A stretch of 45,594 nucleotides of DNA from Chromera velia (Eukaryota > Sar > Chromeraceae), in NCBI GenBank assembly GCA_018398765.1, contig JAHBMJ010000515.1, positions 1-45,594 of the forward strand, given 5' to 3'. The translations under genes were made by a program, and so were the position numbers. Shown one piece after another: positions 1 to 10,454 of this stretch; positions within the stretch are counted from its first letter, which is position 1, and the number at the start of each line of letters is the position of its first letter. Under the pieces are notes generated by a model that saw only the letters and a list, made by a program, of their open reading frames with translations, was not told where the DNA came from and ran no database searches.

Positions 1-133
1 TTAACCACTAGGTTATGAACGTAAGCGATACACACCATTCTCTTTTGCTTAGCACTATTTTCGATTAAGTCAATTTATTTAATTCTCATTTTCTTTCTAG
101 TCACGCTTTGATAACGTATAGCAGCTGATTACA

Positions 134-163
134 TGCATTCCTTTCTTTTTTTTTTTTTTTTAC
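134..163 (-). other. Candidate polypurine tract next to the copia 3' LTR
   Basis: On the minus strand a run of A, then GAAAGGAATGCA, directly precedes TGTAATCAGCTGC. That is the arrangement expected for a polypurine tract abutting a 3' LTR. Only about 133 bp of the putative LTR is inside the window. Confidence 0.35.
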
Positions 164-858
164 AGGACAATCGGAGATGGGGTTGACATGACAGAAGGAG
201 AGGAGTGAGAAGTGAAAAAAGGGAGTAAAAGCTTAATGGACATTGGCTTTGTCAAGGGGTCAGCCACATTGGAATGGGAAGGGACGAACGAAAGGCGGAT
301 AGAAGCTTCATCCAGTGCATCACAGAGGGAAAGGGTGTGCAGGACGAGTGTGCAGGGTGATTTTTCGATGATGTAGAGCTGAAGTGACTCTATGACGGAT
401 TGGATGGCACGCTTGGTCGGATGGGGCATCTCACTGGAAACCAGCTTCAGCAAGTCATTGGAGTCTACCCCCACTTCAGCTGTGACTCCCGCTTTCCAGA
501 CGTACCTCAAGACAGGCAAGAGGCACTCTAAGAAATCAACGAGGTCATGAGCAGCGTAGAGTTCAGTTCGGGTAGAAGACCAGCCGACTCGCTTTTAGAA
601 AAATGCCCGCCAGTGCAGGATGGCAGACTTCAAAGTGAAGAGCTACCCAGACTGTAGATGTGCATTTCTGGCAGACCCCAATGCGGCATCGCTCCATGAC
701 TTAGTGGAGAGGGGGGATGATGTGGAAAAGACATCAGAGCGAGAGATACGGAGGATACGGGAGGTGGCGGTGTGTTGGGCATAACAGAGAAGAGAAAGGA
801 GATAATCAGCGTCGGCGTGAGTAGAAGCGGAGGAATGACGGCTTAGTTGATTGCACCC
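160..858 (-). pseudogene. Copia RNase H region
   Basis: Translation continues in the RT frame: KSWSDAALGSARN (S-D-A-D-W-like catalytic Asp), VGWSSTRTELYAAHDL (SSTEAEY-like catalytic Glu region) and FVPSHSNVADPLTKP (the standard copia ending). In-frame stops lie at 859-861, 643-645 and 595-597, and sense codons are clearly conserved across all three. The final stop at 160 is followed within 25 bp by the putative polypurine tract, which fits the end of pol. Confidence 0.88.
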
Positions 859-2300
859 TTATGACAAGTCGGGGCGAGTGTCTTGTGTAATCCACGAAAG
901 ACATCCCAACCTTTCACAAAAGGCTTTTCCTTCCTGGGCTGTCAAGAGACGGGGCGGTTTGGAGGGAAGCTCGCGAGATGATGGGGGGAGGGGGAACAAA
1001 TCAGAAGGGGAAGTGGGGACGGAAGAGGGAACGGAAGCAGAAGAATTTGCAGAATCCCCCATACCCTCAGAGAGGGGGAAAGACAGGAGGTACTCGGTCT
1101 GGTGGATGTGCACGGAGTCCCGTGACACATTAAAATCTACCCCTGCCCAGCGGAGGGTTCCGTTCTTGGGTTTGGTGATCTTCATCTGGTAACCTCCTTT
1201 AGCTGCAATCTCGCGTGCTAGCTGAACTGCAGACCGACCAATGGGCAGGATGGCAAAGTCGTTAACAAACATGGGAAGGATACTAAGGAGGCGGGAAATG
1301 GGGGCCTCAGGCTTACTCGTCCATTTCCACCATATTTTTCGAACAGAGGAAGGCACCTACCCTGCTGCTGCGAGCGTCTTATTGCAAGAGCGGTCCCACA
1401 AATTTCCAGAGTCATGGAGCCCGTAAAGCACGTGGTTGAGGAGCCATAGGAATTTCCCATGGTCTGGGTAATCTTTTGGGGGATGGACATAAAGGGAACC
1501 GGAATGGAGAGCCGTGAGGTACGCTGTTTTCACATCGGCCACAACGATTTCACGGGGGTGAAAGTCGGAGTGAGCAAAGGCCATAGCAAGGGCAATGCAC
1601 ATGGCAGACTGGGAAGCGGTAGCACAGGACGTTGTGACTCCTTCATGGCAGTCGAAGGAAGGAGTGCCATCAGCAATGACTCGAGACTTGTACATCCAAG
1701 AACCTTCCTCAACATGCTTCTCGGTGTCAATAAAATGGGTGGGCATGGCAGAGCGGCGGTGCTCGGCATCTACTTCTGCGATTAGGACTCGCTTGTATGC
1801 ATCATTGTCAGCGAGTGACTGCAACTCTGCGGCATGGGACTTGGCTTGCCCGTCGAGTTGTTCTACTGTGAGCCTCCAGCGTGGGAGAAGAATGTGAGTT
1901 ATGGCAGCTTGGAATGCACTGGGCCCCACCTCAGTGTCCTCGTTCCACAAATATATAACAGACGCATCTGCAACAGTTACTGGAGTAGGAGGAGGGAAGA
2001 TGGCAGCCGCAGCTGCTGAGGGGGCAAGAGAATCGAAAGACAACCGATCAGTGAGGAACACTATTTCTGGGCTGGCAAGGAGAACACTTCGGTAAGTGTC
2101 ACAAAGGTGGGAGGGGAGAGTCTCCTCGGCAGAGAGGATAATATTTCGCTCAACAACCTCTTCTGGGACCAGAAAGCAAAGCTTAGGCCCACACCCAGAA
2201 GGTTTTTGCGCACCGCAAAAGTTTGGGGCGGCCCCTGAGAGGGCACTATGCAGGCTGCATGCGTCGGCTTGCAAGAGGCTGCTTGCCGTTTGATCCCCAT
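859..2300 (-). pseudogene. Copia reverse transcriptase, inactive
   Basis: The segment holds typical copia RT motifs in order: YKSRVIADG (K-x-R-h-V-A-x-G), VVADVKTAYL (motif A with its Asp), LYVHPPKDYP, LLNHVLYGLHDSGNLW (LYGLKQ-like motif), and FVNDFAIL at the YVDD position. In the last motif the first catalytic Asp is Asn (codon at 1261-1263). A TAG at 1357-1359 splits the frame where related proteins would have a Trp. TRPDL near the end is the conserved copia connection motif. The 5' boundary is uncertain because the frame changes around 2.2-2.3 kb. Confidence 0.9.
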
Positions 2301-2473
2301 GTCTGAACCTCAACCCGTCCTTCACCTTCAGGGTCGACAGCACGGATGCTACCAAAGAAACAGCGGCCTGTGTTCTCATCCCGCTAAAGAATGAGCCCAT
2401 CTTTACCAAAATCAGTGATATCAAACTTAGGAGATGGCGGCTGGTCAGACGGACACTGTATGTCTGAAGACTG

Positions 2474-3520
2474 CTACGGTTGTTGCTGCTGCGCCTGGTG
2501 AGGAGACCCAACGGATATGTCCGGGCGCTCGGAAGGGGAGTCCGACGGCAACGGAACGACATAGACAGGGTCTGGGTGGGGGCTATCATTGGAATGGATG
2601 CACCTGCGATACGACAGGATAGGTCCTAGGGATGGGCCGTCCAGAAGGAAGACGCAATCGGAATACATCATGGGAGGACTGGGTGGCTGGGCACCTTAGC
2701 GTCGCTCGAATGAGCTCTTGTGAGTGGACTCTCGAGGCTGACGATTGTATTTGGCTGTGGTAAGGGAAGCAAACTCCTTCCAATGCGAATCGTCAAGACC
2801 TCGATCTCTGAGAATGCCCTGCAAGATCGTGAGCCACTCACGATGGGAACGCTCTGTTTTGCCGAGAGAGTGGTGGCTGCCTACAGGGGTTAAGGGGTTT
2901 GTGGCTTCCCGCTCAGCTAACCACTCATATCAATCACCTTGAAATTCAGGCCCGTGATTGGTCATCACCTCAGGAATGAGGTCACTCTCCAGACTGCGGG
3001 ACCAACAATTATAGGCGGCACGGATTGTGGCAGAATCTTTTGTTTCGACTACCTCTTGAGCGAGCCAGTGATCATGCTGGTCTTGGATATGCAATGAATA
3101 CCCCTTTTTCAACCCTATCACAAGGTCACAACATACTCGCTGCCCGGGGCGATCGACCTTCAAAGACCCCCGGGTGCCGTCTCCCCCATGCCTCAGCTTC
3201 ACATGCACATACGTACCCCCTCGGATGCATAAAAGCAGGGCGCGTTGAACGGCACGGTAGGAAATGCTGCTGCAACCGGGAAGAAGGTCAGAAAAGGACG
3301 CACGGAGGGAACGCCAAGTGGCCTCGATGCCTGCGTGTCCTAACCATTTGTGATGTGCGCGGATGAGTTCATCAACAGTGGTTTTGATGGAAATGGGGGG
3401 GGGGTCCTGTGAGAAAGAAGATTTTGGCTGCTGAGAAGGAGGCTGATCGGAGGCTGAAAAACTGTCACAAGATGATGAAACGGGGGGAGAGACAGCAGAT
3501 TCTCCCGAATGGGTTTTCAC
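2474..3520 (-). pseudogene. Copia integrase (DDE type), inactive
   Basis: The N-terminal HHKWLGHAG pattern gives the His half of the HHCC zinc finger. The core follows, with DRPGQRVCCDL supplying the first Asp. The second catalytic site reads TNHGPEF where active copia integrases have T-D-(H/N)-G-x-E-F, so the Asp codon has become AAT (2957-2959). A TGA at 2930-2932 and a TAA at 2696-2698 interrupt the frame. GSHHSLGKTERSHREWL downstream supplies the glutamate region. Without the second Asp the enzyme could not join strands. Confidence 0.85.
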
Positions 3521-3544
3521 AATATAAGACTGGATGCGATTTCC

Positions 3545-4110
3545 TCAGTGCTGCTTCTTCTGTTTGGCTGCTTTCAAACGAGCGGGGAGGTGCCCATTTG
3601 TGAGCACAACCAGAGAAAGAGACAACGGAGGGGACATAGGCGATGCAGGGTCCACTGCAACGGCCTCTAGAGACACAGAAGGGGAATTCAAAGCGGGTGG
3701 GGACTCAGGCGGGGAAGTCCCATCTATCTCCAGAGGCAGAAAAAATAGATCATTTGCTGCACGGGAAAAATTGATAACGGTGGAAAGGAGTTCCAAAGAT
3801 CCAGTTCGATAGTCAAATCGCGCGCCTAGTTTGATGAGACACTGATTGCTGATGAGTGGGAGGGTGACTGCTTCTATTTCTATGATGAACGGTTTCAACA
3901 CAGCAGGCTGCCCATTTAGTTTGCAAGGAATGGTGGCATGGCGCCGCATCCTCACTTTCGTTCGACAAGCAGTAACAACGGAAAGAGATGTCGGCAAATC
4001 AGTCTCAGTCCATTATAACCCTGACTCTTCAGCATGCTTATTCAGCCAGCCACAAGTCCACGTAGTACCACTTGCACCCAGATCAAACAAACACGTAAAA
4101 CCGTCAAAAG
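3545..4110 (-). pseudogene. Copia aspartic protease region
   Basis: At 4070-4084 the minus strand encodes D-L-G-A-S within FDLGASGTTW, the retropepsin-type active-site D-(T/S)-G-A pattern with L in place of T/S. Further along, ...NQCLIKLGARFDYRTG resembles the second half of copia proteases (a G-x-D-x-L-like flap and C-terminal strand). The segment shares its frame with the zinc knuckle upstream and the integrase downstream. A TAA at 4013-4015 interrupts it. The protease would have cut the Gag-Pol polyprotein. Confidence 0.75.
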
Positions 4111-4381
4111 AGAAACCAGAAGAAACAGGAAGAGAAAGAGTTGACTGTGATAAATGCCCTACAGCGGCAGCTGTAGGGGAAGCCTCCGAATCTGTATCCG
4201 ATGCCTCTGACTCATTCGTTTCGCTAGTTAGGGCCCTTCCCTGCTGACGAGCACGCCCCTTCCCTAATCTTGTAGACTGTTTCCCCCTCTTTCCCTGCCC
4301 GCCCCCATTCCTACCGGACCCGCCCCCGCCTCCGCTGTAGCCGTAGGCCCTCCAGAGGGTAAAGTGGCCACAGGTGAGGTC

Positions 4382-5442
4382 ACAGTCACCAGTCTTGTGT
4401 CCTCAGTGATCACAATCGCTGCAGTAGTGCTATTTTAAGTACTCTTCAGGACGGTGGGTCATATGCTCACAGTGAGGGCGCTTTTGAGACGGTCCACTCG
4501 TACGGGGCTGAGGATGGCCAGTGGAAGAGCGACCCGTTAGCTGCACGCTGTGCGTTTGTGCGGGAACGGACAGATTGGCAGGGAGACAGGAAAAATAAGA
4601 GGGCTGGGCAAAGTGGCGGAATTTGGCTACCGCACCATCATCTCCGTCGAAAGGCATATGGGGGGCTATGCTACTCTCGACATTCGCACGCACAGTGCTG
4701 TCGGAAATGCCGTTGATGAGGACTAGGGAAGCGAGCTACCTCTGATGGCGGGTGAGGGGGTCAAGGAGGGGAACGAGCTTCTTTTCCACCCTCCAAGTGC
4801 TGAGATCGTTTTTGTCCCCCGCCTCCGACTACACAGGGACAATCTCTTCCTGCAACGAGAGACGGGAAATTTCTCGGCAGGCTGCCTTTACTATCTCGAT
4901 GTACTTCTCAACATTGGGGGAGTTGGAAGTGGACAGAGTAAAAAGGAAGCGGAAGTTTGTGAATATCCGTTTGTGTTCAGTTTCCCCCGATGACTGCAAG
5001 ATGACATTCTTGCAGTCGACGACTGCAAAATAACATTCTTGCAGTGTTCAACATCATTAGACTCGGGGGGGGAGAGATCTGAAACAAGATTGTAGAGCTC
5101 AGGGTATTTTTACAAACCCTGGCGGAATGTTGCTGCATGGATGTCTGACGGCGCACTCGCAGGCTGCAATTTGCAGTGGTCTTCAAACACATTGACAATC
5201 GTGACTCTACCCCCGTGAGGGTCCTTGAAGGGGAGCTCACACTTCCATAGGGCGAATTTCCCCATGTCAATGGTGGGGGTGGGAGTCGGAGACGGAACAG
5301 AAGTGGACTGAGAAAGAAACAACTGCGCCAATTTGTTGATATTGGCGGTCAACAAGTCTAAGTCAGAGGGGCTGGGGCTTTGATCAGAAGGGCTTTTGGA
5401 GATAAAACGGCCATCGGCCCCTCGAAGTTGGTCTCCGTCCAT
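4382..5442 (-). pseudogene. Copia gag with CCHC zinc knuckle, broken
   Basis: The likely gag start is the ATG at 5442 (MDGDQLRG...), in an open stretch of 110 codons. At 4382-4423 the minus strand shows a CCHC knuckle with the spacing C-x2-C-x4-H-x4-C expected of retroviral-type gag, which binds RNA. One of the x4 positions is a TGA stop (4403-4405). The N-terminal part is in a different frame from the knuckle, so there is a frameshift between about 5110 and 4693. A glycine-rich, basic stretch lies between the knuckle and the protease. Confidence 0.8.
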
Positions 5443-5508
5443 CAGAGAGGGAATTTTTCAAAGCTACACTCTGATACAGACCAACAGACCCTGAGGAGAA
5501 AGAGGAAA

Positions 5509-5524
5509 GAACCAACTACTACCA
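5509..5524 (-). other. Candidate primer binding site of the copia element
   Basis: Minus-strand TGGTAGTAGTTGGTTC begins immediately after the putative LTR end. Primer sites start with TGG because tRNAs end in CCA, and TGGTAG fits the 3' end of many initiator tRNAs. The match beyond six bases cannot be verified here. Confidence 0.35.
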
Positions 5525-5819
5525 TGAAGCGAACTAGAATGGTCCAGTCAAGGACATCAGTCTAGTCACTTACACAGTTCTCTATACAGGAATAATAATG
5601 CAAGATGTTTGTCCGGCTTCTGCTCTCATCGATCAAGAGTTGTTCCATCGAATCATCCTGAGTGTTTCACTAAGCAACTTCACAATATGGATTGATGCAT
5701 GCATTTTCTCCATAATGTTTCAAGCCCTGCTGCACCGATAGGCAACGCAGCAGCACGGGACCGGCCAAGTCGGGCCAACCAATGCACGCCCGCCCCCTCT
5801 TTATAAGTAGCTGATTACA
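5525..5819 (-). repeat. Candidate 5' LTR of the copia element
   Basis: On the minus strand this 295 bp block starts TGTAATCAGCT and ends CGCTTCA, so it has TG...CA ends. It lies directly upstream of a tRNA-primer-like site and about 80 bp upstream of the gag ATG. A TATA-like CTTATAAAGAG lies 12-22 bases in (5798-5808). The same TGTAATCAGCT begins the sequence just after the polypurine tract at the other end (position 133 downward). The rest of the two copies does not align by eye, so this call is tentative. Confidence 0.4.
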
Positions 5820-6199
5820 TGATCTGGTCGCTGTGCCACATTGCCATGAACATAAAACTCAGAATCACGATAGGGGAAACAATATAATAACTAAACATCT
5901 AGCTAAACATATAATTAATGAACATTAAAATGTATAAGAACACTAATACTGGCCCACACATGGTGCTACATGGTGCATCTAAATAACTGATGAAGCAATA
6001 TCTACTAAATTGGTTGATTTGCACGTGTTACGTTTTTAAGAACTAAAGTGAGGACTGAACAATAGACTTGACTTATCGATCTTAACATATGTGGAGGAAT
6101 CTGTCCATGAGACCCTTTTGTTCCTTTCATACTGTTTTGTTTCATTTCAATCTTAATCAATCTTATTCTTTCCATGCATTGACTTGCATGCATGCATGC
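5820..6199. other. Intergenic, no gene seen
   Basis: This moderately AT-rich stretch separates the copia LTR from the next LTR element. It contains a run of GCATGC repeats at 6185-6199, which forms the target of the following insertion. No ORF with recognisable homology was seen. Confidence 0.6.
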
Positions 6200-6659
6200 T
6201 GCTTTGTCCCTCCTGTCCGGCCACCTTATGGCGTCCAGACAGAAGGTAAAGCAAGGATAAGAACCTTAGGGAAGATCTAGAGAAGGAATGTGAGCAATAC
6301 TCATTCAGACAGCAGTTTATAGAAGGTTTAGCTCTAGAGCTATCTGGGATTCCAATCAGCTAGCTTCATTCTATCATTGCACAATCTCTACTTATACTCC
6401 TCTCTGTTCCTCTCTCTCAGAGTCTCAGACTCCCGATCTATGATAAACAGACATCAGACTCAAACGATGCTATCTGTTGCTTAAGTAACATATTGTATAC
6501 TTGAATGCGAAGGTCAGACTCGACTTCAACGACTTTGATCGACGCGCGCAACACGTACGAAGCAAAGCGCGGCGGCGGAATATGGCGCGGCACGCTGGCT
6601 CACTCAGTCACGGCATATGTGAAGGCTCAAAGGGCGATGCTACAGGGTAGGACTCTACA
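6200..6659 (-). repeat. 3' LTR of the non-autonomous element
   Basis: This 460 bp copy, in plus orientation, begins TGCTTTGTCC and ends GACTCTACA. It is about 97% identical to 9399-9858 by eye (14 transitions, 1 transversion). It contains the perfect palindrome TAGCTCTAGAGCTA, also present in the other copy. Confidence 0.85.
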
Positions 6660-6672
6660 GATCCCCCCCGGC
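6660..6672 (-). other. Candidate polypurine tract
   Basis: Minus-strand GCCGGGGGGGATC lies immediately upstream of the 3' LTR. A purine run touching the LTR edge is what primes plus-strand synthesis, and it supports minus orientation of the element. Confidence 0.5.
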
Positions 6673-9378
6673 TACGGACAAGAAAATCGCGTCCTCGCGA
6701 TCAATCAGACACATTCGAGCATGCGCGGAAAGGAAAAAAAGGCGAGCAAAAGGACATGATCAACCATGCAGACACAATGCAAACCCATGCAACTAACAGA
6801 ATACCTTTAAGGAGGTAGTCAAAAATATCCAGATGCGAAAGCTGACAAGCAAAAAAGTTTCCTCCCATTGACGCAAGTCAATTGAATTTACGTGCGCAAA
6901 CATAAACAGACTTGCAATGAACAGCTTGCTTTCTTTCTCTCTTTCTCAGACCGGCCTCCTGAAAGGAAGCGGGCGATAGATAGAACAGCATGCCTGTAAG
7001 AGAACCCCTTCCAGTTCTTTTTTCTGAATGAAAGTAGACGGGCAGACAGAGGTACGAACAAAACGTGAAGAGACGGAGAAACCAGAGGACGGTAGCAAAA
7101 AGTCTCACGCACACATATGTTCACACCCAATGTCATATATTCACATCTCTTCTTCCTCTCTTTTCTATCTCACTTCCTTCCCGAAGACTGCATGCGCGTC
7201 TTTGCCTGTTGTCAACAACACCGTAGATCGACCGAACACACAAGAACAGACATCAACAAATGAACGGCACCCGGTCAGACCTATCGGAGAGAGACGCCTG
7301 GCGGCATACCATCTGGCTTCATGCAGATGCTTGCGCAGAGACGGCTGGCTCCACCAAGGCTCCCATCAACTCCCGTGCTGCGAGGGGGAGAGGCGATACC
7401 CAGAGACCCCAGAGGGCTTCCAAAGCACCGACATCCCCCTGTAGGGAGAAGATACAGAAGGGACAAAGAGACATGCACGGGCTATCCCTTCGCTTTTTCT
7501 TCTTTTCTCGTTGAACCAGATATCCCTTTCTGTTTCTCTCAAGATTCGTTCTTTCTTTGCTCCTCCTCTACTCATTTTTCCTCGGCCTCTTCCAGTCTCT
7601 TTCTCTCAAAAAAAGAAACCGGGGATAACACAAAACATTTTAAAGCAGCAGACGGAAACAAGAAGGAGACAGCGAATGAAGGCGCCCCCTCGTGCACTCG
7701 TGCTCTCAGCCACATGGAGGGTCTAACTCCGAAGCCATGCACAAAGAAGAGAAGCTGAGAGAGAAGAAAGGTCACTCTTTCAAAAGGAGCTCCAGAAGTT
7801 CCGAATATGCGGCATATGTGGCGCTCGGCTTGTTATTCTCACAGTCCGCCTCTTTGTCGCTCAGCCTTGCAATGCTCACTCCCCCCCCAAGTTCAGTGCA
7901 GGGGCGCAAGGGCGGTCACAGGCAGTCGCGGGCATGCGCAGGCATAAGCACATGGCGGCGACAATCAGGCAGTCCTCTGCCCTTTTCATACATAGCTGAT
8001 GTAGGGGTAGGCAATCGAGTTGGAGTTCTTGTCAACAGAAGGACTCGACGGTCTCGTCAAGCACAAACACACTCTGCACGTGTCAGTAGCTGCATAAAGG
8101 GAGGGAGGGAAAGGACCGGACACATTGCAGACTGCCCCACTGGTTTCTCTCTATCTCGTCTCTTCTTTCTGTCTCGTTTCATCCCCTTGCTGCCCCTTTC
8201 GATACATGAACTCTTAACTCTGGGTAAAAGGCCGGCAGCCCCACGCAAACGCTTCAGTCACACTCAGTCGTAAGTATTTCGCATACTCTCGGCCAACCTC
8301 GATTCGATTCGCCCCTCCACCTCGAAGAACCCCCTCTTCCCGCCCTTTCCCTTTCCCTTTGTCCCCCGCTTTCACCCCCTCTTCCCCCTTCCCCCCCCTT
8401 CTCCCTCCCCTTCCCTTCCCTGTTAGTGGAAAATGTGCCAGCGCCGGCGAGAGACGAGGCGGCAGCTGCCGTGTGCCCTACTCTGTCTCTCGGTAGGTCT
8501 GCCGCGACCCTTCTGCCTCTCTTGCCGTCGAAGGCAGGCTCGATGTCATTTTGTAGCCCTTTTTTACTTCCCCCTCCTTCCTACTCCAGGCTCGCCGCGT
8601 CGGGGTCCTAGAGCAGAAGGCCTTCCCCGGCTGGCACACCGGCCGTCACTGCGTTGGTCCATGTGGTATGCCGCCACCTGTCCCTTCTGTCTGTTTAACA
8701 TGCATGTACAGTCTCACGCACTCGATTGAACGGCCACTCATCGAACGATCCGTACGACACCTGGACAGCCAGAAGCGACAAGCTTTCTCTTTGAAGAAAA
8801 TGGCAGCATTGCAGGCACATGGAGAGACGAAGGGCGTCTTCTTGTATTTGAACGCTGCCGGAGGACCAGTCCAGGCAGACCCAGACACGCTGGAGGTGTT
8901 TGCAGGCCACGAAGGTGGTCAGCCTCGCGCAGACAAGCAAGCAACCAACAGCAAAGACAAGTGAAGGTGATCAGCCGACACTCCTCCGGAAGATGGAGAT
9001 AGTTGCAGAATCAAAAGACATAAAAAAAGCACTCTACTGGCCATTTGGATTGCGATCTGCTCGTAGGCGGCATTTTCAATGAAATCAGGCTCCTCGAAGT
9101 CCCGAGCAACACCAAGTAACGTCTCCACCATCGGCTTTGGCGACCTCCAAGGATCTTCGGGCTCTCCACCCAAGGACAAAGGCAAAGTCCAGAATCGGAC
9201 TCGAAGGGGATATCTAAAAGAGGGCTCCAGGCAGCTTGGGACGCAAGGGGACGCTGAATTCCCCTACTCATGGTCTTTGCCTGACCGTGCCCGTATCGTT
9301 GCAATCGGTTTCCAACTGTTGCGCAAAAGGACAGGTCTGATCTCCATCATAGAAGCTACACGAGAGTCGACACTCATC
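6673..9378. other. Interior of the LTR element, no recognised genes
   Basis: Only short ORFs of ordinary random length occur on both strands. None shows a conserved retroelement motif. The composition is patchy: a pyrimidine-rich CCCTTT tract at about 8290-8425, and Arg/Ser-rich reading frames at 7692-8273. The small minus-strand frame at 8919-9185 ends in a hydrophobic run but has no recognisable family. The interior may be captured host sequence or a decayed internal domain. Confidence 0.55.
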
Positions 9379-9395
9379 GAGCTGAGCGTTCACCA
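9379..9395 (-). other. Candidate primer binding site
   Basis: Minus-strand TGGTGAACGCTCAGCTC starts three bases after the end of the 5' LTR. The TGG start fits a tRNA CCA end, but the matching tRNA is not known. Confidence 0.4.
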
Positions 9396-9398
9396 CAA

Positions 9399-9858
9399 TG
9401 CTTTGTCCCTCTTGTCCAGCCACCTTATGGCGTCTAGACAGAAGGTAAAGCGAGGATAAGAACCTTAGGGAAGATTTAGAGAAGGAATGTGAGCAACACT
9501 CATTCAGACAGCAGTTTATAGAAGGTTTAGCTCTAGAGCTATCTGGGATTCCAATCAGCTAGCTTCATTCTATCATTACACAATCTCTACTTATACTCCT
9601 CTCTCTTCCTCTCTCTCAGAGTCTCAGACTCCCGATCTATGACAAACAGACATCAGACTCAAACGATGCTATCTGTTGCTTGAGTAACATATTGTATACT
9701 TGAATGCGAAGGTCAGACTCGACTTCAACGACTTTGATCGACGCGCGCAACACGTACAAAGCAAAGCGCGGCGGCGGAATATGGCGCGGCACGCTGGCTC
9801 ACTCAGTCACGGCATATGTGAAGGCTCAAAGGGTGGCGCTACAGGGTAGGACTCCACA
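9399..9858 (-). repeat. 5' LTR of the non-autonomous element
   Basis: This 460 bp direct repeat of 6200-6659 begins TGCTTTGTCC and ends GACTCCACA in plus orientation. As the 5' LTR on the minus strand it should carry the promoter. No clear TATA box was picked out. Confidence 0.85.
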
Positions 9859-10454
9859 ATGCATAATTCTGTATTTCCGAATTAATTCTTTTTCCATCAA
9901 AATCTCAGGGCATGATACAGATGAGTGACACCATAGCGGACGGCCTGACGATAGACCTTTATGCTGGCCCGCGTTTTTTCGTGCACTAGCTTTACCGTTT
10001 GCATGGCTGCGCCCCTTCACCCGCTAGTTCGATTTGTGTGCATGGTGAACTAACTTCGGTGAAACTTCTTGATAAAGGTTTTTCTCTCTTAACAAAAGGT
10101 AGCCTTTGCCAAGGAAGAAACAGATTATCAAGGTTTCGTGCTACTTTTGATCTCCTCCTTTGGTTTTTCTATCGTGTCATTGAAGCTACAAGTGATAAGC
10201 TGCATATTTATAAAGTGATCAATAAGCTTGCTTCTAGAATCGACTAACAGGAAAAAGCAGAACCTTTGGACAAACTAGGCTAGATCCACCCTTCATATAT
10301 GGGGACGCGGCATGCAAAACAAAACCCTCGATCATTACTTTGGTGAAGCCTGCCGTAACACTGCTAGCAGTATGTAAAGACTACTTTAATTGTAGATTAC
10401 GCAGTAAAAGTTAGAAAATGGTTCTATATGAGAGAGGCTGAGAGAGAATAAAAG
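9859..10454. other. Intergenic, no gene seen
   Basis: This is mixed-composition sequence between the LTR element and LINE A. No convincing coding signal or repeat was found. LINE A appears 5'-truncated and could begin anywhere in the last 100 bp. Confidence 0.5.

Larger units (their letters stand above)
1..5819 (-). mobile_element. Degenerate Ty1/copia LTR retrotransposon
   Basis: Read on the minus strand, the domain order is gag, CCHC zinc knuckle, aspartic protease, integrase, reverse transcriptase, RNase H. That order defines Ty1/copia (integrase before RT) as opposed to Ty3/gypsy. The frame is largely continuous, but at least eight in-frame stops are visible (ending at 597, 645, 861, 1359, 2698, 2932, 4015 and 4405), plus probable frameshifts between about 4.7 and 5.1 kb and near 2.2-2.3 kb. 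The element cannot be autonomous. Its 3' end runs off the window start, so only the first bases of a 3' LTR may be present. Class assignment is firm; the exact ends are not. Confidence 0.93.
6200..9858 (-). mobile_element. Non-autonomous LTR retrotransposon (3.66 kb)
   Basis: Two direct repeats of exactly 460 bp (6200-6659 and 9399-9858) bound the element and differ at about 15 positions with no indels. Both have TG...CA ends. The bases just outside are ATGC on each side (6196-6199 and 9859-9862), a possible 4 bp target duplication, though the left copy sits in a GCATGC repeat. On the minus strand a TGG-starting site lies 3 bases after the 5' LTR, and a G-rich purine tract abuts the 3' LTR. 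These features orient the element. The 2.74 kb interior shows no gag, protease, integrase or RT on either strand, so it resembles a large retrotransposon derivative mobilised in trans. Confidence 0.7.

Noticed and set aside
851-1192. Plus-strand ORFs across the copia element
   Set aside because: They are shadows of the minus-strand pol frame, which shows all conserved motifs.
4430-4693. Separate small protein upstream of the copia protease
   Set aside because: It is in the same frame as the zinc knuckle and belongs to the broken gag.
7692-8273. 193-codon ORF inside the LTR element
   Set aside because: Arg/Ser/Leu low-complexity composition with no family motif and no support from a second copy.
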